A stretch of DNA of 15,444 bases from Triparma columacea (lineage: Eukaryota > Sar > Bolidophyceae > Parmales > Triparmaceae), in the NCBI GenBank assembly GCA_030267965.1, contig BRYA01001473.1, positions 44,335-59,778 on the forward strand. The letters are read 5' to 3'. Made by a program: the position numbers and the translations under genes. The notes under the pieces are model-generated. The model did not search any database. It was not told the origin of the DNA and saw nothing but the letters and a program-made list of their open reading frames with translations. This document shows, piece after piece, positions 7,661-15,444 of this stretch. Every line of letters starts with the position of its first letter. Positions within the stretch are counted from its first letter, which is position 1.

Positions 7661-9364
7661 ATGGGTAACGGGGTTTCATTCGATGAGGAGCGAAAGAGGG
7701 AGTTCTTCATGGAAACCATTAAAAAAAGGATGCTGGAAGACAGAGGCGAGAGCAAGGACAAGGAGGTCGTTGAATATTTGAAGCAGAAAGCCGCAGAGAT
7801 ATGGAACGAAGATACACCGGGAGATATAGGGGAACATGATCTGGCAAGCGACCAACCAGGAGGATATCAACGCTCCCAGGATATGATGCTAGATTCTATC
7901 AGTCAGGTTGCCGCAGCCCACGTACTAGATAGGACTGCGGAGATGAGGGCAAGCCTCGCTAAGAAGAGCTTTGGGAGGCAGGCTACTGACACTTCAATGC
8001 GGAGCTCAAGTTCTGCTGACAAGGATGTGGATTTGGCTAGTCTTCTGCCTCCCCCCAGGATAAACTTGAGCATCGACGTCGAAGCAGTCAATGGTGGTGA
8101 GGAAGGAAATTCTTCTGTGGAGTCACCCCTTGCGGATGGGGATACCCCAAAAAGGGGAACCAAGAGGGTCAATTCAGGCAACGAGGGAGCGATGAGAATC
8201 GACGAGTACAACGTCAAGATTGGTGGGGGAGGGCTTGAATCAACACAGCAAGGGGCTGTTACCATGCTTGTGCCATCTGACTTTCTCTTGATTAGCGAGC
8301 TCGGCATGGGGGCGGGTGGCCGGGTTTACAAGGCCCTTCATCAGCCGACCCTGACACTCGTTGCGGTCAAGGAGCTCCCCATGGCGAGCGCGAAAAAGAG
8401 AGATAGCTTGAAGAAGGAACTGAAGGTCCTTTATACGCAGCTTCAGGGCCTTGCCGAAGATAAGCCAAAGGAGGAGTATATGGATATGCTCAGAGGGAAA
8501 GCCTTCCGCAGCAATCATGTTGTTTCTTTCTATGATGCCTACAGCACGGAAGCCGGCTTCTGCCACGTTGTCATGGAGTACATGAACGGTGGGAGCCTCC
8601 AGGATTTGATTGACAAGGGGGGCTGCAGGAACGAAGACCTGCTTCGCAACATTGCTAGAGGGATTGCAAAAGGGCTGAAGGAACTCCACGAGAACAAGTT
8701 CTTGCACAGAGATTTGAAACCCGCCAACGTACTTATGGGAACAGACGGGAAGGTAAAGGTGGCTGATTTTGGAGTGAGTAGGGATCTGGCGAGCAGCAAG
8801 GACCTTGCCAAAACATTCATCGGGACGTTCCTCTACATGAGCCCCGAGAGAATAAAAGGAGAGGACTATGATGGAAAGAGTGATATTTGGGGTCTGGGAA
8901 TGACACTCCTGGCAAGTTTCCTGGGCAGGTTCCCTCACGAAATCAGCAACAAAAATGCGGCCTACTGGGAGATGTACGATAAATTCGTTTCCGAGGATAG
9001 CCACCACATGGAGGACCAAGTGAGAGCATTCGGAGGATCACAGGAGCTGGAAGACTTCGTCAGGCTCTGCCTACAAAAAGACCCAGCGGAGAGACCGTCA
9101 ACCGCTTTGCTCCTTGAGCACCCCTTCTTGGCCATAGGGGAGGGAAGGATCACGGCAGCCAGCGACACGGAGCGAATCGAGCAGGCCAAGAAGATCGAAA
9201 TACTTGAGGTCGTAACTTGTTGTAAAGAGCACGGCGTCAAGTTTCCGAGGAAGACGACAAACTTTAAGGTCATCGCAGGCCAAGTCGGGGTCACAGAGGA
9301 GTACTGCAAGGACATGTTCTGCCCCAAAGATGCTTCTATACAGGTTGAAACAATCGCATCATAA
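7661..9364 (+). CDS. MAP kinase kinase-like (STE7 group) protein kinase, predicted N-myristoylated
   Basis: One uninterrupted 567-residue frame, ATG at 7661 to TAA at 9362-9364. The kinase domain spans about 206-490: Gly-rich loop GMGAGGRVY (215-223), ATP-anchoring Lys237 (VAVKE), alpha-C Glu253, catalytic HRDLKPAN (349-356, Asp351), DFG (369-371), activation segment ending GTFLYMSPERI. Between DFG and SPE is S379-KDLAK-T385, the S-x5-T spacing of plant and protist MAPKKs rather than the animal S-x3-S/T. With YMSPERI this points to the MAPKK group, which phosphorylates MAP kinases on Thr and Tyr. The start MGNGVS fits N-myristoylation (Gly2, Ser6). Residues 10-205 are mostly disordered with basic and Ser-rich patches that could dock a MAPK. 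The tail after 500 has four Cys and matches nothing I recognise. All key catalytic residues are present, so it should be active. It is intronless, unlike its multi-exon neighbours. Confidence 0.9.
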   Translation: MGNGVSFDEERKREFFMETIKKRMLEDRGESKDKEVVEYLKQKAAEIWNEDTPGDIGEHDLASDQPGGYQRSQDMMLDSISQVAAAHVLDRTAEMRASLAKKSFGRQATDTSMRSSSSADKDVDLASLLPPPRINLSIDVEAVNGGEEGNSSVESPLADGDTPKRGTKRVNSGNEGAMRIDEYNVKIGGGGLESTQQGAVTMLVPSDFLLISELGMGAGGRVYKALHQPTLTLVAVKELPMASAKKRDSLKKELKVLYTQLQGLAEDKPKEEYMDMLRGKAFRSNHVVSFYDAYSTEAGFCHVVMEYMNGGSLQDLIDKGGCRNEDLLRNIARGIAKGLKELHENKFLHRDLKPANVLMGTDGKVKVADFGVSRDLASSKDLAKTFIGTFLYMSPERIKGEDYDGKSDIWGLGMTLLASFLGRFPHEISNKNAAYWEMYDKFVSEDSHHMEDQVRAFGGSQELEDFVRLCLQKDPAERPSTALLLEHPFLAIGEGRITAASDTERIEQAKKIEILEVVTCCKEHGVKFPRKTTNFKVIAGQVGVTEEYCKDMFCPKDASIQVETIAS

Positions 9365-9750
9365 TACTAGATGAATATACTTTAGACATACAAAACAGAT
9401 CACTCCTGTGTCAAAGTGAAGCCAACTTTGAGAAGGGCTGTTGGACCTCCTTGTCTGGGAATATCCACCCGCCTTTTCTGAGATCCACAAGCAACTCCAC
9501 GCAGCCCCGTCGATTCTATACGGAGTTTCTAAATCTCATTCTTCCGGGTACGTCAAAGCTGTCCACTGAGACGTCCTCAAATGTCAAAAGTGTAACCCCA
9601 CTCGAACAAGGGAGTCTTGTACACTTGGTCAATTTGAACTAACCCTCGACACAAGGGAGTCTTGTACACTTGGTCAATTTGAACTAACCCCTTTTTCTCA
9701 TTTGCGCAATTCCCCCCGTCCCTCCCGTGCTTCCCCCCCCCACCCCCAGA
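9365..9750. other. Intergenic region between kinase and membrane-protein genes
   Basis: It holds the kinase 3' UTR and the upstream region of the next gene. No convincing coding sequence is seen; a small open frame at 9451-9642 has no recognisable features and overlaps the duplication. The notable parts are a 45 bp tandem duplication (9606-9690) and a very C-rich tract (about 9710-9747) ending in CCCCCAG at 9749, directly before AATG. That tract is either a polypyrimidine acceptor of a 5' UTR intron, for which I find no clear donor, or a pyrimidine-rich core promoter. Confidence 0.6.
9606..9690. repeat. 45 bp tandem duplication (40 bp identical core)
   Basis: The block ACAAGGGAGTCTTGTACACT and its continuation to TGAACTAACCC occurs at 9606-9645 and again at 9651-9690, identical over 40 bp at a 45 bp period. 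Each copy contains the short palindrome TTGTACA with AAGG/CTTGG flanks. It lies 61-145 bp before the next ATG, so it could duplicate a promoter element or simply be a recent slippage product. Confidence 0.95.
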
Positions 9751-11522
9751 ATGCCCTCGACCGTTTCCATCACCGAACCATTTTCCTGCCTTGGTTGGTC
9801 CAACATCAAATCTCGAGTGACCAACACTGCCTCTGCTAGGAATGCGGAGCGGCTAGTCAACTGGTCCAGGTACGGACTGCTTCTCAACATTTTCTTCACG
9901 ATCTGGTGCATGGTAGAGGAGTACATATGGAGGACGAGGGCTGACGACTTGGTCGGGGAGAAGGGCGAGTGGAGCATCGACAACACGTTTGTCATCATCT
10001 TTCACTTCGCTTTCCCGGCCGCCTTCGTGATTTTCGATTACTCCATAATGTCGGACGTCACAGAAATCTTGGAGAACGACAGAACGAAAACTGCCAAACT
10101 TTTCTGGTGCTGTAAGAGCCGAACGTCGCTATTCGGATGGACATACATGAAGATCAAGGTGAGGAGGGGCGAAGACGAGCGCACTTTAGAGGGTTCGGGC
10201 ATCTATTCCTCGCTAACTACTTCACCTCATCATAGTTTTTCTTAATGGCCGCTTCATTGGGATTTCTATTGTTCTTCAGTACGTACGATCAAGACCAGAT
10301 TGACGACCTTGTCGAAGAGGTGGAAAGCCTTGAAGAACTTACAGACGTAAATCTATTTCTAGTGTCCGTGGGATTCTACATCTACGTGAACTATGTCTCT
10401 ATAGCATGTGGAATCTTCGTCTACTTGGTGATTTACCACTGCCTGAAGAGGATCGACGACGACGACCGTAGGAACGTATTTCCTAACCACGACTACTCGA
10501 AAGATGCCATTTGCTGTACCAGCGGGTGTTCGCTTAAACACTGCGCCTTCTGGACCGTCTACAGCATCGTGTTCTTGTTCATGTTGCTCCAATGCCTCAT
10601 CGTTATTGGCACCTTTGGAGGACATACTGGTTTTTGCAAAGACGAAATTTGCACGGATGGCGGCTGGGACAACTGCTACGTTGAGTCTGGCGAGGTCGCA
10701 GGTTGCAGTGAAGAAGGTTTCAGTATATACGTTGACCCTGACGGGTCTGATACTTCTGACTACAACTACTATTCTGACTACTACTACAATTATTCTGACA
10801 ACTACTACTATTCATGCTGCAAACCACTCTCTAGGAATGCGACGTCTTTTGCCATCCTGGCAGTGATTCTATTCGGGTTCCTGATTGCCCACCAACTGTA
10901 CTATAACCAGACACAAAACAGAGTCGCTGCCGATAGCTCGCCTGCCCAAGGGGTGGTAACCCCACTGGAAGTAGCTCTTCCTACTCTTCCCACAGCGGTT
11001 CCTCCAACGGAAATGACCCCCGAGCAGGTAAAGCAGCAGCAGCTCATGGCAGGGCAGCCCCAACAGGTCACCATGTGAGTGTCGACTTCGTGGGAACCGG
11101 TGACGAGGTGAGGGTGAAGAATAGGTTGGGCAGAGGGGATAAGGAGGTGAGTGAGGTGACGACGATAGTTAGGTGACGACGATAGTTCGCTGCCGACGGT
11201 AGTATCGCTGTTCATGTTCATGCAAATTCTAATTCATCGCAGTTGGCAAGTTATTACAAGGACTTTGCGATGTTGCAGGAGGTGACAAAGGCGGCGTCCA
11301 AAACCCTGACAGGCGAGATAACAATCGCTCACACGCAGCTCAAGGAAGAAATAAGCGAGGTGAGACTTCGACACTTCTGTTCACTGTCACATTTACAGTA
11401 TTCAACAGTATTCTAACTAGTCGCTTCGCTCTTCGGCTTGCTGCTCCTCCTAGTTTTCAGTGACTTCGTTCTACAAAGTTGGCCTCGACCTTGACCTGTA
11501 TAAAGAAGAAGACTTTGTGTGA
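9751..11522 (+). CDS. Six-helix membrane protein with Tyr/Asp-rich loop; 3' end has alternative splice models
   Basis: Exon 1 is 9751-10158. A 77 nt intron follows (AAG|GTGAGG to CATCATAG, 10159-10235), then exon 2 from 10236. Unspliced, exon 2 stops at TGA 11076-11078 (416 residues). Alternatively, a strong donor AT|GTGAGTG at 11075 leads to exons 11125-11146, 11243-11359 and 11454-11522 (TGA), giving 484 residues with matching phases. Hydrophobic helices lie at about 41-58, 79-97, 137-153, 175-203, 241-263 and 338-356. Between helices 5 and 6 is a loop of about 75 residues with seven to eight Cys (CKDEIC, C...C...CC), probably disulphide-bonded, and an S/D/N/Y-only stretch (about 309-328). 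The C-terminus is Pro/Gln-rich; the extension would add a helical, coiled-coil-like tail (KAASKTL, TQLKEEI). No family recognised; a channel, transporter or receptor is possible but unproven. Confidence 0.72.
11154..11187. repeat. 17 bp tandem duplication in a predicted intron
   Basis: AGGTGACGACGATAGTT occurs at 11154-11170 and again at 11171-11187, just downstream of the GAG|GTGAGTGAG donor at 11147 of the membrane-protein gene. Confidence 0.9.
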
Positions 11523-11993
11523 AATGAAAAAGAATGATTTTTTCTCAGAGGAAATTATTTTTCTTGGCTTATTGTGCGCTTATCGAGTTATAATTACATT
11601 TTTTTCACACTGCTACACTATCCTTTACTATTACTCCACACCTCAACGCATTTGGACCGCCTGTGTGACTGCGAGAGCTTTAGAGCAGGGCAGTGCCACG
11701 AGGTCATTAGGAACAGGGACTTGAGACACTGAAGCTGAGTGGATAAAGACAAAACAAGGTGAGGGTTGTATAGATGGCGAGGGCGGAGGAGCGATTGTTG
11801 GGGAGGGAGGATACGAGGGGGAGGAGAGGGAAGGAAGGAGGACACAACAGCTTGGCCCAACTTCCTTCGGGATGACCCCTGAGAAATTAAAAGAATATTG
11901 CGGGCAGCAGCGGCGACGTACACGCGCAAATTGTATTCGTCTCGGCTCACTCAACATCTTCGTCGTGTTTGCCTCTCACGCTTTCGCAGGCTG
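11523..11993. other. Intergenic / 5' leader of the START-like gene, with probable 5' UTR intron
   Basis: The first part (to about 11645) is A/T-rich and looks like 3' UTR and spacer. A donor CAAG|GTGAGG at 11759 and an acceptor with pyrimidine tract (CTCACGCTTTCGCAG, ending 11989) would remove a 231 nt intron from the 5' UTR, leaving GCTG before the ATG at 11994. The frame upstream of the joined exon meets a stop, so the ATG at 11994 remains the best start. Small open frames here (for example 11479-11724) show no sign of being real genes. Confidence 0.5.
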
Positions 11994-14900
11994 ATGGCGG
12001 ACAGTGAGATGGATTTCACCATCCTCCTGAAGCAGAGGGACAAGGAGATAGCTGGATTGAAAGCCGACTTGAGGGCAACAAGAGCTCAACATACTGCCGA
12101 TCTTGCATCTACAGCATCGGCAGCCAATAACCTTGTTGCCGCCGCCAAGGGCACTGCGCACGATGGCACAGCTGCTGACATTGTCACTGCTGCAACTGAC
12201 CTTGCTGTCCTCGTTGCGGCAGCCGCTGATTCCGCCGCTGTTCAGTCTGCTATTGTCGGTCATGCTGACGCAACCGAAGAACACAAAACTGCCGCTGATG
12301 TCGTTAAGGCAAATGACTATGCTGCCAACCTTGGGGCAACTGCTGATACGGATGGGCCTTATGGAGACGTCGGACGAGGTGAGTTTGCGTAGGGGGTCAA
12401 ATGAGAAGGTTGCCAATTTGGTGGTGCAGTGGGAAAAAGATGGGTCGTTGGGAAGTCTGATGAAATGATTAAAATATGCTCAAAAACATCAACATTTCCA
12501 CACCCGCAGAATCTGAAAATGATCATGGGGAAGCCAGACGAGGTGAGTGAGCGTCGAGTGCTCGAAGAGATAGAGAATATCTTTATACTTGAGGAGAGAG
12601 CGGGAGATGTGTGGGAGGACAAGATGAAGTTTGCCACTTTTGCTCATTTTCACCTCTTTGTCGTTTCCGCTGCAGCAACTGAAATGTCACGTGAGGACGC
12701 CGGACGAGGTAAGTTGTGCGTTGAGCGCCGGATAGAAAAAATACATATGAATACTCTAGGCGAGAGCGGGAGAGTCGCGGGAGGGCGCGTTGAAACTTTG
12801 TAATTTGTTCTCACTTTTGCAACAACGTTGTCCCCTTCGCAGTCGCTAAATCTAAAAGCTCTCACGAGGACGCTGGACAAGACCGAGGTAAGTTCGTTTC
12901 AGGGGGTTGTATGGGGGGAGACCCTTGATATTCTACACAGAAACGAGCGCCGGTCTGCGGCGACCGCATGGGATCCGTCTCCGGCGACCGTATGGGATCC
13001 GTCTCCGGCGACCGCATGGGATCCGTCTCCGGCGACCGCATGGGATCCGTCTCCGGCGACCGCATGGGATCCGTCTCCGGCGACCGCATGGGATCCGTCT
13101 CCGGCGACCACATGGGATCCGTCTCCGGCGACTGCGTGGGTTCCGTCTGCGGCGACCGCGTGGGGCGCTTGATATGCTACACAGAAACGAGGAGCACGCA
13201 TTGAAATCTCTTCATGTTGACTAACATAACAAACACCATAATCACCATTACCGCAGACTCTGAAAATGGTCATGAGGACGCCGTCGGTCTGGTCGCAGAC
13301 AGTAATAATGTTAGTGCCGTGCCGCCGTCCGCCGGCCGTACGACCGCCGCTTCGACCGTACCAATGAATCCTGACAGCTTTGTAAACGTTGCAAAGACGG
13401 AGGAAGAAATCGAAAGATTAGCGAACCTCGTCAATGCTCAAGGGATAGAAATTGCTGAACACATCGTTGAGATAAAGAACCTCAAAGATATCAACGACAA
13501 GTTGATGAAGGAGAACGATGCGCTCAGGGCTGCTGCAGAAGAGATGGGCACTGCAGCCCTTACAAAAGCTTTTTCTACAACAGACTCAGAGGACTACGAG
13601 CAAATTGTTACTGAAGATCACGGCAACGGGGGGCTCGATGAAGAAGAGAATATCGTATGCGACATGGACGACAACATCGAGATCGGGCATGTTGAGCCTC
13701 AGGGAAATGGAGAGAAGGGGCTGACTACATTCGGAGGCACTGCCCAGGACGGTGTTCTAAAAGAACACCCTAAAATCAAGAGCAAGAGCAACGACGAGAT
13801 AGACATGGAAGCACTGCTGACTCTCAAAAATATTATAAATAACGAGCCCCAACATTACACTGATGACGAGGAGGAGGCAATCAAGGAGGGCAAGGAATTC
13901 TACATGAGTTGCAAGGCAAGCAAGAAATTCAAAAACTTGAAGAGTTTAGATCCCAGGGTGGAGATGAAAGCTGTGCACCTCGAGGGTGAAAGCCTTGTGA
14001 TTGGTATGGCCGAGGCAATTGTTGATGCTTCACTTGCAGAGTGTGTGGCATATGAGTTCATCAAGGATTCAAAGGAGAGAAAGGCCAAGCTTGGGAAAGT
14101 GTATAAGGCGATCGAAACAAAGAAGCTTAATGGGCATTCACAGCTTTATCTTAACAGAAGAAAGCTTGGACAAGGACTTTCACTTAGGGAGTGGAGGCAA
14201 ATTGGATGCTGGCAGACGGAGAAGGGAGGAACAAAATGCTGGACAGTCTACAAAGACACCAACATGTTTGATAACGACTTCCCATTGACTTCTGGGACTG
14301 TTCTTGCATCTGCAATAACTACCTGGCTGTTTCAAGTGCTACCAACTGATAAGGGAACCCCTCAGTGCCGCGTCACATTTGCCTCAAGGGTTGATATCAA
14401 GGGTTCTGTGCCCAACTTTGTCATGAATCGCTTGTCATCTAACTATGCAAAGAACATGATTGACATCAGGAACAAGTTTGTTAAAACTGATGACGAAAAG
14501 GACTCGATTACACGAGAGTTGCTTGCCAAAGTTATAAAAAATGAGCAGCAAACTTATACAGAAGAGGAGGAAAAGGCAATCAGGAGTGCGAAGGAGTTCT
14601 ACAAGAAGTGCAAGGAAGGAACTGGGTCACGTGAATTCAAGAGCCCTGATGAGAAAGTTGAGATGAGGGGCTCCCACAATGATGGAGATTCGCAGGGTGT
14701 CGCAATAGCAACCACAATAGTAGATGCGAGTGTTTATGAATGCGCAGCAAATGAGATTGTAGACATCAACAGCCGCTATGCAATGAAAACACTAAAACAA
14801 TATGGTATAGTTGACTTGACTGTGAAGAACATCAACAATCACTCACTATACTACTTTGTCGCTAGAGATCTTGGTATTCCTGGATTTGCTTACAGGGACT

Positions 14901-15444
14901 TCAGAACAAAGATGACATGGAAAAGGGAAACCGTGGACGGCAGAGATGTTGTGTGGATTAATACCCAGAGCACAGATGACTTGACAAAGGAACACCCTGT
15001 CAAGTTTCGCCATGTTGTTGCCACTATTCACACAATCTGGATGTTTGAAACTTTACCTCCTTTGGGTGGTGTTCCACAAACAAGAGCTACGTACCAAACA
15101 CAAGTAGACTTGCACAGCCCAATACCCTTTGCAGTCATTGAAAAGTTGGTTACAAAGTTCCTAACTACTGCATCACGATTGCGCCAAAAGTTTGATAAGA
15201 CTCATGAGATTGACAAGCCAAGGAGGATGGAGATTGTCAAGAAGATGAAAGATCTCAAGGTGAGGGGCGACACAAAACTCTTACCACTGTTTGACATGAT
15301 TAGAGCAACTGTTGGTGCAGAAGGAGGAGGAAAGAGCTGGGGGATGATTTCAGTTACCTTGAGGATAGGGTTTGAGGAGGCAGCAGCATACTTTTGGGAT
15401 GTTGACAGGCTTCAGACCAAGGGCTTAGTGAGGGAATCTGCAAA
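11994..15444 (+). CDS. Multi-exon protein with tandem START-like domains (3' truncated)
   Basis: Exons: 11994-12378, 12510-12542, 12676-12708, 12843-12887 and 13257 to the window end. All internal junctions are phase 1 with GT-AG sites, and the final exon is open for 2.2 kb, giving at least 894 residues. Residues 1-45 form a probable coiled coil; about 46-125 are Ala-rich; about 126-180 come from the mini-exons. Residues from about 361 hold START-like modules (an alpha/beta lipid- or ligand-binding fold). Each of the first two begins with a similar stretch: NEPQHYTDDEEEAI...EFYMSCK near 361 and NEQQTYTEEEEKAI...EFYKKCK near 594, 233 residues apart. IVDASLAEC and IVDASVYEC also match, as do the later LYLNRRKLG and YYFVARDLG. 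A third module seems to start near 830 (GGGKSWGMISVTLRIGFEEAAAYFWD) and is cut off. Lipid binding is inferred. What follows the third module, such as a kinase domain, cannot be seen. Confidence 0.82.
12924..13191. repeat. 24 bp direct repeats flanking the intron 4 minisatellite
   Basis: The segment CTTGATATTCTACACAGAAA plus CGAG at 12924-12947 recurs at 13168-13191 with one mismatch (T to G at the ninth base). The two copies bracket the 24 bp array at 12960-13167. Confidence 0.9.
12960..13167. repeat. 24 bp minisatellite, eight full units plus a partial ninth, in intron 4
   Basis: Units start every 24 bp from 12960 (GCGACCGCATGG followed by GATCCGTCTCCG). Units 1 and 3-6 are identical, units 2 and 7 have one or two changes, unit 8 is the most diverged, and the ninth is cut after 16 bases. 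Each unit contains GGATCC. As 24 is a multiple of three and the unit lacks stops, all six frames stay open, which creates several false open frames. The array sits within intron 4 (12888-13256); an in-frame stop comes soon after the donor, so it is not coding there. Confidence 0.95.

Larger units (their letters stand above)
12379..13256 (+). other. Tandem mini-exon region of the START-like gene
   Basis: Four introns (131, 133, 134 and 369 nt) separate three mini-exons of 33, 33 and 45 nt, all phase 1 on both sides. The mini-exons and the start of exon 5 are related: they encode ESENDHGEARR, ATEMSREDAGR, VAKSKSSHEDAGQDR and DSENGHEDAVG. Exons 2 and 5 agree at 22 of their first 26 bases by eye. 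Exon starts are 166 and 167 bp apart. Introns 2 and 3 share segments (GAGCGGGAGA; CTCA/CACTTTTGC). This looks like tandem duplication of one exon-intron unit. Any mini-exon can be skipped without a frameshift. Confidence 0.8.

Noticed and set aside
8240..9019. Minus-strand ORF of 259 codons inside the kinase gene
   Set aside because: The kinase on the opposite strand has all the family motifs; this is an antisense shadow.
9451..9642. Small ORF between kinase and membrane-protein genes
   Set aside because: There are no recognisable features, it ends inside the 45 bp duplication, and it is compatible with chance.
11479..11724. Small plus-strand ORF after the membrane-protein gene
   Set aside because: It overlaps the predicted last exon in another frame and runs into A/T-rich 3' UTR-like DNA.
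12960..13167. CRISPR-like array
   Set aside because: Units are contiguous with no variable spacers, and the array lies within a eukaryotic intron.
12828..13273. Overlapping open frames in several frames over the 24 bp array
   Set aside because: The repeat unit is 3n long and lacks stops, so the frames are open by construction. None connects to splice-consistent exons.
15259..15310. Donor-like AAG|GTGAGG in the last START-like exon
   Set aside because: The frame continues with sensible protein sequence, and the nearest acceptor (ATTAG, about 44 nt on) would break the frame.

Overview
The window is nuclear DNA of a eukaryote. Genes lie on both strands, several are interrupted by short GT-AG introns (77 to 369 nt, donors mostly GTGAG or GTAAG, acceptors mostly CGCAG), and no bacterial operon layout or RNA gene is visible. 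Compact spacing, tandem START-like modules and a MAP kinase kinase with a plant-type S-x5-T activation loop fit a small microalga or stramenopile. A parmalean/bolidophyte such as Triparma is my guess from memory of similar START-like multigene families; it is not demonstrated here.

Layout. (1) 2-217 (+): 3' end of a membrane protein gene. (2) 315-7495 (-): a six-exon gene for a protein of about 2,085 residues with a predicted N-myristoylated EF-hand head, a disordered middle, a SAP-like motif, a second EF-hand and a very long charged coiled coil. It converges on gene 1 with 97 bp between stop codons. (3) 7496-7660: a 165 bp divergent promoter region. (4) 7661-9364 (+): an intronless MAPKK-like kinase, also starting with a predicted N-myristoylation motif. 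(5) 9365-9750: intergenic, with a 45 bp tandem duplication. (6) 9751-11078, probably spliced on to 11522 (+): a six-helix membrane protein. (7) 11523-11993: intergenic/5' leader with a likely 5'UTR intron. (8) 11994 to beyond 15444 (+): an N-terminal coiled coil, an Ala-rich stretch, a tandem set of mini-exons, then an uninterrupted exon coding for at least two and probably three START-like modules, cut by the window end.

The most interesting structure is in the introns. Three introns of 242-250 nt in the giant gene share a related 3' block built on GACGAGCGAAGCGAG, as expected of introner-like elements, and most longer introns carry their own tandem repeat (11, 12, 17, 17, 17 and 24 bp units). 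Gene 8 has a series of symmetric phase-1 mini-exons (33, 33, 45 nt) that look like tandem duplicates of one exon-intron unit of about 166 bp. Two microexons (9 nt and 22 nt) are predicted from splice signals and phase.

Functionally, the divergent pair (EF-hand protein and MAPKK) could both be membrane-anchored signalling proteins sharing a promoter. That is inference only.
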